In this document: positions 21,565 through 33,032 of the stretch, piece after piece | Position numbering within the stretch: the stretch's first letter is position 1 | Layout of the letters: every line of letters begins with the position of its first letter | NCBI GenBank assembly: GCA_036320915.1 | Contig: JAXBDG010000004.1 | Span: 2,604,001 to 2,668,000 of the forward strand | Reading direction: 5' to 3' | Source: Linnemannia elongata | Taxonomy: Eukaryota > Mortierellomycota > Mortierellomycetes > Mortierellales > Mortierellaceae | Length of the DNA: 64,000 bases | The notes under the pieces: model-generated | The model's database searches: none | Told to the model about the DNA's origin: nothing | The model's input: the letters and a program-made list of their open reading frames with translations, nothing else | Position numbers and translations under genes: made by a program

Positions 21565-23500
21565 CGGATGGATCTTGGCGCACCGAGCACAGTAACGAGA
21601 ACGACCAAAAAAACTGGTAATATACGCAAAAACAGCAACGTAGTTTTTTTTGTGATGATCTTGCCAAACATAGAAAGTTCTTAAAAATAGTATTGTCTAG
21701 TTTCTTGACTCAAATAGGGTTCCCGTACCTGTTTCTTTCTGCATTGTCCTATCGTTTTGTTTACATTGTGATGTAAAAGTAGGTGTGAAAAAGGTGTGTG
21801 GTTGTTTGGGGCCATGGAACATTTGACGCGTCCAAGTTCTCCTGTTATATTTTTCTCCACATCCTCATTTCTCCTGCGCTTCAGGCTCATGCGTGGTGCT
21901 CACAAGAAAAAAAAAGTATGAATCGACAAATTGTCGTCCATTTTACATATTATCTGGTTCCTTACCAACAACACGCCAAAAAATATTGCTCTCTACCGGA
22001 AACCCTGAAAAAAAAAAAAAAAAAAAAGCGGATGCCGTCTGGTTCAAGACAAACTGCTTGCTATTAGATTGAAATGGGTTATTATTACGCTATTGTGGAG
22101 CGAGGGAATGCTTTGGTTGATATTTTTATAGAGTGGAGCGAAGACATTTCCTGACGATGTCAAATCTGCTGTATATTCTGTTTTGTTTTCGCACCCTCCC
22201 TTCTACGAGTGCGTGAGTTCATTGACCGTTATTTTGTAATTTTCTTGATCTCTCCCTCCTCGAGTCCCCTCTTTTCGATCACCGCTATCGGTTGTAGGAA
22301 CAAACGAGCATGGACGCCCTTGTAGTCTGCATATGGATTGGGGACCACTGAGGGTTTCTATACGCGACTGATAGACAGGACAGGGACGCGTTTGATTGAC
22401 GGAACGCGTTTGAGACAAGGGGAAGGCTGCTTTTGCCTTGGTCTCTGACGGAAACCCTGAGACAGCGTGGTTTTATCAATGATAAACAATATTACAGCAA
22501 CGTGTTGTCACACACCAGGAGGGGCGGAGGGTTAGGTATAAGCACTCCCCCTCTCCCCTTTTCTGTTCTTTTGCCTCTTTTCTTTGTCTCTTCTTCCTTT
22601 CCTTTTCCTCTTCCTTCCTTTCTTTCATCCTTCAGTCCTTCCTTCCTACCCTTTTCCACACGTAACTCCTAACTATGCCACTCACATACTTTTATTTCTA
22701 TCTGACAATCCCGAATCTTCTACCCTCTTAAGCCTGGACCTTGGTGAGACTCGAGGAAGTCCTCCACTCCCGCCCACAACGAGTCGTTATGGAAGAGGGC
22801 ATCTTCACTAACCAACAACACCCAGAAATATGACCAACCCACCCCAGCACCTGCAATAAGTTTGGAACAAGGAAGAGAGAGAAAAGAAACGGACGAAGAG
22901 ACAAACAGACAAGCACTAACGAGGGCATGGGGAACGAATATGTCTTTTAATTAAGAAGAAAGTAACCATGAACAAGGAAATCAACTATGGTTTGGTATTT
23001 TGAAATGTATTTGCGCCTATTTTGATGTGTGGAAGGACAACCTTAATCACAAGAGCGTTGAGAGTACCGTGGAATACAAAAAAATGACTGGGAGACATTG
23101 ATGCGTATGGCAGTCACCAAAAAAAATGAAAGAGAGGGAGAAAGAGTCGATAGTACTGGATGCCGCCCTTCCCACACCACCGCTCAGGGAAAAAAAGGCC
23201 CTCTTAAACATGCAAAGGGAAATATCTTTATTGCGCTCCAATAATTAAGATCATCAATCACGGCCAGCACCTTTTTAAGGGAAGGGCTATGACCCAACTC
23301 TCACAGACTCATTCCTCTTCTCGGTCTACTGTTGTCCCTGTTTGTTCTCGAAAGTGATATGTGTTTGAGAAGTATAGATGGTGGAACAGGGATGCTGACT
23401 GCAAGTGTCGCAGAGGCCTCTCCATACGCCAATGCATGAATTCATACTGCCGGTACCAAAGTGCCTCTGCATGCTCTTGTCGGCTCTATGGCAACGATTA
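21565..23500. other. NLR2 3' flank, partly duplicated downstream of NLR3 and NLR4
   Basis: The stretch after the stop (AGCACAGTAACGAGAACG...) and a segment around 22860-23050 (GAAAAGAAACGGACGAAGAG, TATGGTTTGGTATTTTG) recur after NLR3 (about 32380-32560) and NLR4 (about 40730-40900). The duplication unit therefore extends about 1.5 kb past the gene. I see no gene here. Confidence 0.5.
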
Positions 23501-23767
23501 TTGTTCAATCAGTGAAGGGTGCAAACGACTGCTTTAACCTATGTCGCAATATCGTCTTGAGCCCATGGTTCCTGAATATATTTTTTTTTGGTTGAAGGTC
23601 CACGGAGCAGATTTATGTAAAGGAGAGACCCTAGGAGGACACAACACTGCCAATTACTTAGTCTAGGGGTTGTGAGGCGGTATACCTGTGTACTGGTGTG
23701 GCGGACTCGCAGTCGATATTTTTACTTTTCCCGCAGATCGATTTTCTTTTCTGCTCTCACCCGTGTC

Positions 23768-23792
23768 TTTTTTTTTTTTTTTTTTTTTTTTT
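23768..23792. repeat. Poly-T tract
   Basis: A T run of about 24 at the edge of the upstream duplicated block. Confidence 0.8.
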
Positions 23793-23864
23793 CATTTTCC
23801 GCTCTAACTCTTTCTTTTTTTTCTTCCTCTATCTCCTCATCCTTCCAACCACACTTGCAACATG

Positions 23865-24735
23865 CAACAGAATCAACCACTAACACCTACCTTCTCCCCA
23901 TGTCACCACCATCCTGGAAGAGTCTTCGAATCAAACATCAGGATCAGGAATGACCACCAATTACCTTCACTACTACATGGGCATCGCCGATCCGGATGCC
24001 TTCGATTCGGCATCGGGGGCGTCTTTTGGTTTCACCATGTCCCTGAACCGTGGTTCGTGAAAGGTACATGGACGGCGTGCTTTCATCTATTAGTCGCGGC
24101 ATGACCTTGGACTATGGGATTTGACAATGGTATTCTGAAGCAAAGAACAAGGGATCAAAAGAGGAGTGGCCACTCCTTTCTTGTTGGCTTAGGCCTTTTG
24201 AACAACAATGGGAGGACGCGGTCTAGAGGAGATGCGAGTATGGATACCCAGGATATTTACCTACGCGTCATTGGTTTGACTAATGTGTCCTTTTTCATCT
24301 CTAGAGACAGCATTACTGTCATCAGGACAGAAGGGGTGACAAACAGGAAACAACAGTGGCAAGGAAAACTCACGACATAACGACATGAGATTCATAGAAG
24401 ATAGATTAGTAGAATGGTTATCACAATAAAGCTGGCATTTTCATCTTTGGACAAAGCCCCTCAGGCAAGGGCTGTGAACATCACTTAGGGTGGAGGACAA
24501 GACCATGAAAGCCATAGCTGTCTCGTCTTTCGGTAACAGGAAAATCCCAACAGGAAGCATCCCACATAGACGAAATATCATAACAAGGAAGGAAGCGTAT
24601 GTGCAAACCTGATCCAAGACGACCAGAGAAATGACTATCAGGTAAGGAGGGGCCGCATTTCTTCTTTCTCGTAATAACTGTTGGTATAGCGACGCGATTG
24701 GACGAGTGTGCAGTTCCTGACCGATTCTTAACTAT
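23865..24735. repeat. Upstream duplicated block, copy 2 (pairs with 13340-14205)
   Basis: Same orientation and landmarks as copy 1, and again directly upstream of an NLR promoter region (NLR3). A 36-codon frame inside it is intact here and broken in copy 1. Confidence 0.85.
23950..24060 (+). CDS. Possible 36-residue peptide in duplicated block
   Basis: ATG at 23950 (context CAGGAATGACC) opens a 36-codon frame with strikingly C/G-ending codons (GGCATCGCCGATCCGGATGCC) ending TGA at 24060. The peptide starts MTTNYLHYY and ends SLNRGS, with no signal peptide or known motif. The equivalent in the copy at 13429 is disrupted by indels. It could be a remnant exon rather than a gene. I do not recognise it. 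Confidence 0.25.
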   Translation: MTTNYLHYYMGIADPDAFDSASGASFGFTMSLNRGS

Positions 24736-26195
24736 GACATACTGAATTGACAGGCGAAGATCCTCGTTTGATTGTCAGCTAACGATCACCTCGACGCGAA
24801 CACTCACTTCGCGTTTTATTCCTGTTTTTCCTTTGTTAACGACTATTCTACGAATGAACTTAAATGGTATCAGTATGGGTGTCTTGCTCTCCAGCTCTTC
24901 TCCTTTACTTATTTGTTTATGTGTAACCTGTCTGCTTATGTGTCGACGTTGCCTGCCGAGTGCTTTTCTCCCACACGGGAACGAAAGAGATCTTTGGCTG
25001 GGAAAGAACATATGGCCAATCAAATAAGATTGAGAGGATCATGCGTGATAGCACTGCCCGCCAGGGGTTAGGAAAAGAAACAAACAAAAAAACAACGCAC
25101 AGGCGAATACTCGCAGGCATACCAATGGCACCTTCGTCATGGATTTCTAACTTTCTTTTTCTTTCTTTCTTTGTCTCTTCCTCGCCCTCCCTCTATTTTC
25201 CTCTTTGCTACAGTCACCTTGCTCTTTCGTTTCTTACATCACCCTACTCACGACAGTACCCGTTCGTCTTTCCAACATCTTTCCATCGCCCAATTTTCTC
25301 TTTTTCAGTTCTCAGTTCCCTGCACCTGCTCCGCTCTCAGTTTATCGCTCTTCTGCGTGCTCGTCCGACTTGTACCTAACAAGTACGAGCACCCCAAGCT
25401 GGGAGAGGTACAACCCTCATGTCCAATATTTTGACCCACATACCATGCTTATCACTGCGAAACACATCATAACCTCAACTCTTGGCCCTTCAACCAGTAG
25501 TTACCCTGTCCGCTCAAAGGTGATTAACTGCCTGCCACCGTTCGTTTTCCTATCAAGCCAACATACAGAAAAACAAAAACACACACAAAAAGTTCACACC
25601 AGGTACATGATTCCGGCTGTGCTGATGAGCAATAGGAAGCTTCTCATATTCCGTAGAGCGCGTACTAACCCTCCACCGATTAATAACGTGGGTAACTTCG
25701 CTTCTAGTCTCCCGAGCGTTTGCCCACAACGAGCCAAGAGCAATAGCGAAATCAACCCCAAAAAATATCCCCTGTCACTCTTTCACTGCTACTCAGGTAA
25801 GGCCATCCTTGACCCCCTGCCACTATTTGGGGTGGAAGCATGACATATCTCCACAAGGCATTCACCGACACTCTGTATGCATATATGCATATAGGCCTCT
25901 TTCAAACACGCACCGCCCTGCAGCCAAACACGCTAAACACGCCAAGCAAGCAAGCAAGCAAGCAAGCCCGCAACATCATCAGTTCAGTCTCCCTTCCCAA
26001 TGTGAGTTGTTTGCTCACTCGACGCTGTGGAATACCATCTTATTGCCCTGGTCACATTGGCTCATAACGATTTGTTTTCCTTTATGTGATAGACCCTATC
26101 ACTGTTTTCGACTCACCCTGTCCCATTGTCCCACATTGTTGCAACCCTTCTCCAATCTCAAACACCCCTAACTGAGAACTTTGATTTCGCACACG
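24736..26195 (+). promoter_or_regulatory. NLR3 upstream region
   Basis: Homologous along its length to the NLR2 and NLR4 upstream regions. The conserved block CAAGCTGGGAGAGGTACAAC lies at about 25393, about 0.9 kb before the ATG. Positions 26015-26219, running into the intron, are identical to 34379-34583 upstream of NLR4. Confidence 0.55.
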
Positions 26196-26288
26196 GTAAG
26201 CAAAGACGACAGGGATATTCCGCTTCCTGACTTTTGTGTATTATCGCAACACTGCCTAATGGTCAATTGCTACTTTGTTTACTTTTAG
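26196..26288 (+). other. 5'UTR intron of NLR3
   Basis: Donor CACACG/GTAAGC and acceptor TTTACTTTTAG/TGCACA bound 93 nt, with a CCTAATGG branch-like site. It is collinear with the introns of NLR2 and NLR4. Confidence 0.8.
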
Positions 26289-26295
26289 TGCACAC

Positions 26296-29200
26296 ATGTC
26301 AATGGAGACACATTCAACCCCACTAAGGCCGCCACCTCACAACGCACACTCCACGGCATCCCAGGCGAGCACCAACTCTGCCTTCGAGAGCATTGGCAGA
26401 GCAGCCAATGAGGCAGTTCGGCCCTCTTCGACGGCCAAAAATCGATCCATCGGTCACGGCGTAGCAGTGATTGTTGTCAAGGGTATCATGGCTCTTTCTG
26501 AACAAACAAGCGGCGACACTGGCGATGATACCGAAAACAAGCCTATCTCCTCTCAGCATGTACGCAAGCGGGATAAAATCTACAACTTCTTCCGATCCCC
26601 GAGCTCAGAGCGCAAGGTCGAGAAGGCCCAAAGCTCTGGTCCCACGGTAGCGGTCAATCGACTCTCGACTTCTAGCACCGAGGCAACTCTTAATCACCTC
26701 TCACCTGTCAGTACACAGGACAGTGGCGAGATTGAGCATGAGGTCTTTGGCATTCTCGACATCGAGTTTGAAGTGTCCAGACGTGTTGACATGGAACATG
26801 TAGTCTCCACCATCGAAGCCACGAGCCCTGTGTCTAATGTCCAGGCATCAGCTCTGTCAGCCAAACTTACCGTGACCGTCTTCTCGGAGAATATGAACCC
26901 GCCTGTCGTCCCCATTACCCTGCCCGAGTTTGGCTCCCGCATTAAAACTACTCCCCAACTTGCCTTGTGCATTGGCTTGCTCGCCAACGGCGGTAAGCCC
27001 ATCAACCGAGAAGAATATTCCTGGCAAGTCTGGTCTTCTGACACTGTTGCTCAACTTGCCTGGATCGAGTCCATGAAGCAGGATCCTGTCGAGCAGAAAC
27101 ATCTCCGCTGGCTAGGAACTCGCATGGTGGATGAGTTTGCAGAAGACCCCTCCAAGGACTCAACCGAAATCGCGGAGATGGTGCTCATTGGGCCAGTCCT
27201 CGACAATGAGCATTATCGCAGGCTGCTGTCGTGCACTATGGCTGCATTCAAAAATACTGGAATTTTGGATATTCATTTGCTGCAAGGTCTAGTGCAATTG
27301 GTCCAGTTTGCTCCCTCCGAGGCTCTGCTCCCTAGTGACCTGGTCAAGATTCTCCGTATGCTCAAAAATCATCTAAAAGACACTCACCTGCAGTCGTCAG
27401 TTCATCCTTTCCATCTCACGTTGGCTGTTTCGAGGTTGCTCGATGTAATGGCGGAGCACAAGGTCAAGGACTTGGATCGAGTTGAAGACCACGAGCCATT
27501 GTCCGGAGTGTTGTCGGGTTTGAGGGCCAGCTCGGATCCTTACTTGATGTACCAGGCATGCTATGCGTTCCAAGCACTGCATTATGTCCCCAACAACGAG
27601 TCGCCGCTGCAGGCAGTTATGCGACATTCTACCGGGGTCGTGGAGGGTGTGGTCAATGTCGCGGCCGTGTTCAAGCTGGATCTTGGGGCTGTTCTCGAGG
27701 GACTCAGCAAGCTGCACGAGGCCCTCGGAGATGTTGTTGAGATTGTTGGGACCGTCTACGATGGTGTTTGCTCGCTGATGGAAAGTGGCCGAGGCGTGCT
27801 TGAGAGCATAAAGGAAGGGCTCAGTTCTGGTCAGAAGCGTCTGTGGTACACTGCCATTCGTACCGCCAACGCCCTTGCTCAAGCAGGCCGACTCAAGGAT
27901 CTCAACACGCTTATTTACAAGGTACCCTGTCGTCGTGACCCTTTATTCCAGTGGGGCATCTGCCAACTGCTGGGTGAGATCGCCTCCGACAACATCTGGG
28001 ATACAAGCGTCCGCCTGCAAGCCGTCGATCTTCTTGGAGAGCTGTACAAGAACGATCCACTGTGGGGCCAAGATGAGAGCGTCAGGACCTGGATGGTAAA
28101 CATCATCCGCCAACTCTGCGCCGCTACTCACCAGGCTGTCGGCGGTAACGCATTTGCTCTGTTAAAGGACCTCAACCAGGACCAGAACACTGGCGCCCAT
28201 CTTCCTTACCCTCTTAGGAACCGGCTTCCTATGCCTGAATTATTTCCGACACTCGGTCGCGCTCAAAAGAACCCTCCTCTCGAATACCAACTCCACAAGT
28301 ACAAAGTCGATAGTTTGAAGGAGAGCCACCTGTCACTCTACATCCAGCCATTTGCCAAAGCCAGCCTGAGGGCCAAAGACGACGACACCTTTCCACTTCT
28401 AGAGAAAGTACTGGAGTTCCTGGCAAGCGAGCGTCAAGTGATGTTGATCCTAGGCGACTCTGGGTCTGGGAAATCGACATTCAATCGCTATCTCGAGCGT
28501 CAACTGTGGAACGACTATAAGGAAGGCGGACCTATCCCATTGTTCATCAATCTTCCCGCCATCAGCCACCCAGACCAGGACCTGATCGCCAAGCATCTGA
28601 GGGCCAACGACTTTAGTGAAGACCAGATCCAGGAGATCAAGCAGCACCGCCAGCTCATCCTCATCTGTGATGGCTACGACGAGAGTCAAAAACTTGTCAA
28701 TCTGCACCAAAGCAACGCGCTGAACGAACCAAGACAGTGGAACACCAAGATGGTCATCAGCTGCCGCACCCAGTTCCTCGGACCCTCGTACGTTGGTCAT
28801 TTCAAGCCGCATCCGACAGATCATTACACACCTGGCTCGCAGGACTTATTCCAGGAGGCCGTCATTGCTCCCTTCTCCAAGGACCAGATCGATAACTACG
28901 TCAAGATGTACGTACAGGATCCGCAGACGGCACAGTTGCTTAAGAATCAAGTTGTGTGGTCGGCGAAGGAGTATATGGACAAGCTGAATACGATCCCCAA
29001 TGTCAAGGACCTCGTCAAGAACCCGTTCCTCCTCACGCTTGCTCTCAAGGCTCTGCCTCGCCTTGTTGCCTCGAGTAAAGATCTGTCAAGCATTCGTGTC
29101 ACCAGAGTCGGACTCTACGACATGTTTGTTGACCAATGGTTGGAGAAGAATCAACTCCGTGTACGGCCGAGCACCCTGAGCAAGGAGGATCTGACGGCAT

Positions 29201-31869
29201 TTAACTCGCTGGTGGACGAAGGCTTTATTGGATGCGGGATCAAATACCTGTTACGTCTCTCTGCGGCAATCTTTGAAAAACAGGACGGACACCCGGTCGT
29301 CCAATACCTCGACCGATATGACAAGGACTCCTGGAAGACGGCGTTCTTTGGATCCGATCCTGAGATCAAGCTGCTCCGCGATGCCAGTCCATTAACGCGC
29401 ACTGGAAATCAACACTGCTTTGTCCATCGTTCTCTGCTCGAGTATTTCTTCTCTCGCGCCATCTACAACCCGGCCAAGGTTGACGAGCAGGGATTTGACT
29501 CGTCAATGAGGACAACATCCCCAGCCTCTCTCACATGCGACACAAATAGCCCTTTATACCAGAGAAACTTGCTCGAGGAGCCGTCGATTATCCAGTTCCT
29601 GTGCGATCGCGTCAGTCAAGATCCTATCTTTGAACAACAACTCCGCGCTGTCATTGATCAGTCCAAGACCAACACCAGTGCCGCCATCGCCGCCACCAAT
29701 GCCATTACGATCCTGGTCAGAGCCGGTATGACCTTCCACGGTGAGGATCTTCGCGGCATCAAGATCCCTGGCGCCGACCTTTCCTACGGCCAGTTCGATT
29801 CTGCACAGTTCCAAGGAGCCGACTTGACAGGTGTCGATCTCTCGAGGAGTTGGTTGCGGCAAGCAAATCTGAGTCATGCACAGCTGGAGGACATCCAGTT
29901 CGGAGAGCTACCATACCTCAGGGAGGAGGGTAAGGTACAAGCCTGTGCCTATTCGCCGGACAGAAAGATGCTTGGGGTAGCGTTATGGGCTGATAGCCTT
30001 GGCATTGGTATTTACGAAATCTCCACATGGCAACGAATTCATCTTATCACAGGCACCGAATATGTCACATCTTTGGCGTTCTCACCTGATAGCCTACGAA
30101 TCGTATCTGGAAACTGGAGGGGAATGGTTCAATCTTGGGATTGCACAAGCGGCGGGGAGTTGTTGGTTATGAAGGGGCACACTGATGGCATACGCTCAGT
30201 GGCGTACTCGCCTTGCGGCAACCGTATTGCCTCCGCCAGCGACGACAAAACGGTGCGATTGTGGGATTCGGAGACGGGCTTGTGCATGTTTGTTTTGGAA
30301 AAACATAATAACAAGGTCTATAGCGTCAGGTTTTCCTCGGACGGACGGCAGCTCGTATCAGGAAGCTGGGATGGGACGATTCGGTTTTGGAACCCGGAGA
30401 CAGGAGAGCCAAGAGTGGTCTTGGATCCTTCGCTAGGGAAGATTCACAGTATTGCCATTTCTCCAGATGGCCGATGGGTAGCTTCCAGTCACGATGACGG
30501 CAATGTGCGACTGTGGGATTGGGTTTCCAGTAGCTCAGGTCCTATCCTACGGGCTGGTACCAAACTTGTTACGGGAATCGCATTCTCTCCGAGCGGTCAA
30601 TTGATCGCCACTTCCGGCATGGACCGCAGGGTGATGTTATGGGACGCGTCCACAGGCGACTGTATTTCCACGTTTGACGACCACTTGTGCCATGTATATG
30701 ACGTTGCCTTCTCTCCGGATGGTCTTACCATTGTATCGGGATCTCACGACAAGACCGTTCGATTATGGGTGAGCCCTAGTCGGTCCAGCATTGCGGTACA
30801 TGATCAGATCGGTGACGCTCGCCATGTGGCCTACTCTCCTGATGGCCTCTATGTCCTCTTTTTTGATCGCCTTGGTGTTATCTGGCAAGGGGATGCTACA
30901 ACGGGAGTGCGCGGATTAGGGTCGTTTGAGTTGCCAGATCCAGAGTCGATCAGCCCCCTGGCGTTTTCAGCGGACTGCAGTCAGATCGCAACCGGCGGCA
31001 AGGATGGTTCAGTGCGATTATGGGATCGCAGCACTGGTGCAGCAGGACCTGTCTTGAAGGGGCATTCGAGCCCGGTGTGGATTCTTGCTTACTCCCCCTG
31101 TGGCCGTTGGATAGCCTCTTCCGACAAAGACACTGTACGACTATGGGACCTTCAAGATACGGAGCAGCAATATGTTCTTGTTGACATGGGTGGAGGCTAT
31201 AACAACTGGATCAACAACATGAGGTTCTCACCAATAGGACATCAACTTGCGATCTGCTCGAGGGATGGAATAGTCCGGATTTTTGATCCACGAACAAGAG
31301 TCTCATCGAAGAAACTGATGGAGGATGAGATCAAGGCTTTGGACTATTCGCCAAACGGTCAACAACTTGCTTTGGGCACAACGACGGCGATTGCCTTGTG
31401 GGACCTGCAGTCAGATGAGCCTATTTTGGAGTTGAACGTGGCTGCCAGTTCGGAGGGTCCCTCTGACAAAAGGGTGGTCGTGGCCGTCGCTTACTCGCCA
31501 TGCGGTCAGTCTCTGGCATCCGCCAATAAGAACAACATTGTGTATCTCTGGCGTCGATGGTCGGTCGAAGGCGACATTGAGACCTGGTCTTGCACATTTG
31601 AGCTTTGTGTATTTCATAACGACATCACGAGCCTCTCTTGGAATCCAGTTGTCCCGATGGAGCTCATGACTTGTAGCGAGGATAAGTCTGTCCGAGTATG
31701 GCGAGTGTCAAGCGACGAGGGAACCGTGGCCGTCAAGATGCTCTGGGGCACCAACCTCCGGCGGCTCTGCTCTGCAGGTGTGGTTCTCGATGGTGCGACT
31801 GGTCTGAGCCCGATTTACCGCCAGTTATTGGCTCAGCGCAGTTCCGCCGCTCGTCAAAAGGTCACTTAA
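26296..31869 (+). CDS. NLR3: NACHT-pentapeptide-WD40 STAND protein
   Basis: This encodes 1857 residues in one exon. The start at 26296 (MSMETHST) is shared with NLR4 and follows the 5'UTR intron. An in-frame ATG at 26275 lies inside the intron. N-terminus: conserved SAFESIGRAANEAVRPSS and HVRKRDKIYNFF segments, low complexity between. Then come the helical region, NACHT (P-loop GDSGSGKS at 720; ILICDGYDE about 72 residues later; LEYFFSRAIYNP near the end), pentapeptides (GADLSYGQF, GADLTGVDL), and about 14 WD40 blades. The last blades (VRVWRVSSDEGTVAVKM) are almost the same in all copies, while middle blades differ. It ends RQKVT without the acidic tail of NLR2. A 326-bp block at 27208-27533 is identical to NLR2. 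Role as a receptor is inferred from architecture. Confidence 0.92.
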   Translation: MSMETHSTPLRPPPHNAHSTASQASTNSAFESIGRAANEAVRPSSTAKNRSIGHGVAVIVVKGIMALSEQTSGDTGDDTENKPISSQHVRKRDKIYNFFRSPSSERKVEKAQSSGPTVAVNRLSTSSTEATLNHLSPVSTQDSGEIEHEVFGILDIEFEVSRRVDMEHVVSTIEATSPVSNVQASALSAKLTVTVFSENMNPPVVPITLPEFGSRIKTTPQLALCIGLLANGGKPINREEYSWQVWSSDTVAQLAWIESMKQDPVEQKHLRWLGTRMVDEFAEDPSKDSTEIAEMVLIGPVLDNEHYRRLLSCTMAAFKNTGILDIHLLQGLVQLVQFAPSEALLPSDLVKILRMLKNHLKDTHLQSSVHPFHLTLAVSRLLDVMAEHKVKDLDRVEDHEPLSGVLSGLRASSDPYLMYQACYAFQALHYVPNNESPLQAVMRHSTGVVEGVVNVAAVFKLDLGAVLEGLSKLHEALGDVVEIVGTVYDGVCSLMESGRGVLESIKEGLSSGQKRLWYTAIRTANALAQAGRLKDLNTLIYKVPCRRDPLFQWGICQLLGEIASDNIWDTSVRLQAVDLLGELYKNDPLWGQDESVRTWMVNIIRQLCAATHQAVGGNAFALLKDLNQDQNTGAHLPYPLRNRLPMPELFPTLGRAQKNPPLEYQLHKYKVDSLKESHLSLYIQPFAKASLRAKDDDTFPLLEKVLEFLASERQVMLILGDSGSGKSTFNRYLERQLWNDYKEGGPIPLFINLPAISHPDQDLIAKHLRANDFSEDQIQEIKQHRQLILICDGYDESQKLVNLHQSNALNEPRQWNTKMVISCRTQFLGPSYVGHFKPHPTDHYTPGSQDLFQEAVIAPFSKDQIDNYVKMYVQDPQTAQLLKNQVVWSAKEYMDKLNTIPNVKDLVKNPFLLTLALKALPRLVASSKDLSSIRVTRVGLYDMFVDQWLEKNQLRVRPSTLSKEDLTAFNSLVDEGFIGCGIKYLLRLSAAIFEKQDGHPVVQYLDRYDKDSWKTAFFGSDPEIKLLRDASPLTRTGNQHCFVHRSLLEYFFSRAIYNPAKVDEQGFDSSMRTTSPASLTCDTNSPLYQRNLLEEPSIIQFLCDRVSQDPIFEQQLRAVIDQSKTNTSAAIAATNAITILVRAGMTFHGEDLRGIKIPGADLSYGQFDSAQFQGADLTGVDLSRSWLRQANLSHAQLEDIQFGELPYLREEGKVQACAYSPDRKMLGVALWADSLGIGIYEISTWQRIHLITGTEYVTSLAFSPDSLRIVSGNWRGMVQSWDCTSGGELLVMKGHTDGIRSVAYSPCGNRIASASDDKTVRLWDSETGLCMFVLEKHNNKVYSVRFSSDGRQLVSGSWDGTIRFWNPETGEPRVVLDPSLGKIHSIAISPDGRWVASSHDDGNVRLWDWVSSSSGPILRAGTKLVTGIAFSPSGQLIATSGMDRRVMLWDASTGDCISTFDDHLCHVYDVAFSPDGLTIVSGSHDKTVRLWVSPSRSSIAVHDQIGDARHVAYSPDGLYVLFFDRLGVIWQGDATTGVRGLGSFELPDPESISPLAFSADCSQIATGGKDGSVRLWDRSTGAAGPVLKGHSSPVWILAYSPCGRWIASSDKDTVRLWDLQDTEQQYVLVDMGGGYNNWINNMRFSPIGHQLAICSRDGIVRIFDPRTRVSSKKLMEDEIKALDYSPNGQQLALGTTTAIALWDLQSDEPILELNVAASSEGPSDKRVVVAVAYSPCGQSLASANKNNIVYLWRRWSVEGDIETWSCTFELCVFHNDITSLSWNPVVPMELMTCSEDKSVRVWRVSSDEGTVAVKMLWGTNLRRLCSAGVVLDGATGLSPIYRQLLAQRSSAARQKVT

Positions 31870-33032
31870 TCTGATGATGGGTGTAAAGATGAGGAAGGGC
31901 GAAATGGATCTTGACCACCCGAGCTGAGCAAAAAAAAAAAAAGAAAGCGAATAATAAACCAAATACCGAAAATACACAACAACAACGAAAGCGACATTTT
32001 TTTTCTGGAGATGATTATGTCAAACAATAAAAAGTGATTTTCATTGTATTGCTTCTTGGGAAAGAATGGCTCTTTCATCATTGCTCTATCTGCATGTATT
32101 TTATACACGTTGCATTGGAAAGCTGGTTTGAAAAAAAAGGGTATGTGGTTGTTGGGTTGCGGAACTCTTGAGGTGTAAAGTTTTTTCTGGCGCAACTTTT
32201 TTTTTTTTTTTTTCATTCTCGTTTAATCAGATTCAGACACATGTGTGGTGTTCGTCCTTTTGATGCATATTCCAGCCCCTCGCCATCTACATAAAACAAT
32301 TATCCTTCTTAGCCGAAAAATCCCAAGAAAAGCTAAAAAAAAAAAAATGCCTATGTTGAGTATGGAACATGAAAAAGAGAAAAGAACCAGACGAGGAGTA
32401 GAGTAGTTGAGCGCCGATGAAAGGCATGAGGAACGAAATTCAGGACTCATGTCTTGTAAAGAAAAAACGAGACATAGAAAGAGGAAACTGACTATGGTTT
32501 GGTATTTTGCTTCTAGTGTTCATGTGTGTGGAAGGACAACCTCCATCGCAGAGAGTGTTGAGCGGCGCCAAGGAACAGAAAAAAAAATAGCTGAGGATCA
32601 TTGGTAGGTGTGATGGTCACAAAAGTAAATGCAAGAGAGGAAGAATGAGAGGCGATAGGACTGAATGCAGATCGATCACTATTTTTTGCTTGTTATGCTT
32701 GGTTGGTTTGGTATTTCATGGTTGTGGAAATGAACAAAAGGGAGAAAGGGAAGGGGGGGGGGGCCTTGCTTTTCTCCGAGTAAATGGTGGCTGTGGAACG
32801 GTACTTCTCCGGCTTATTCATTTGTATCCACCTCACACCTCGATTAGTAGACAAGACGTGTGAGAACGGAGATGATATATCAATGGAACAAGTATACTCT
32901 TTTCTTCATTGTCGTCGTGGTGGTTATTAGATAGGTAGAGCAACGCTATCACATCTATTTTATTCAACTACCGTCTCTTTATGTTCGATCAACATTTTCA
33001 GGAACCACTGGGATTGGTACAACTGAAAAAAA
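31870..33032. other. NLR3 3' flank
   Basis: Begins with DNA shared with the NLR4 3' flank (AGAAAGCGAATAATAAACCAAATACCG) and continues with the segment repeated after NLR2 and NLR4. AATAAA motifs at about 31950 may serve polyadenylation. No gene seen. Confidence 0.5.
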
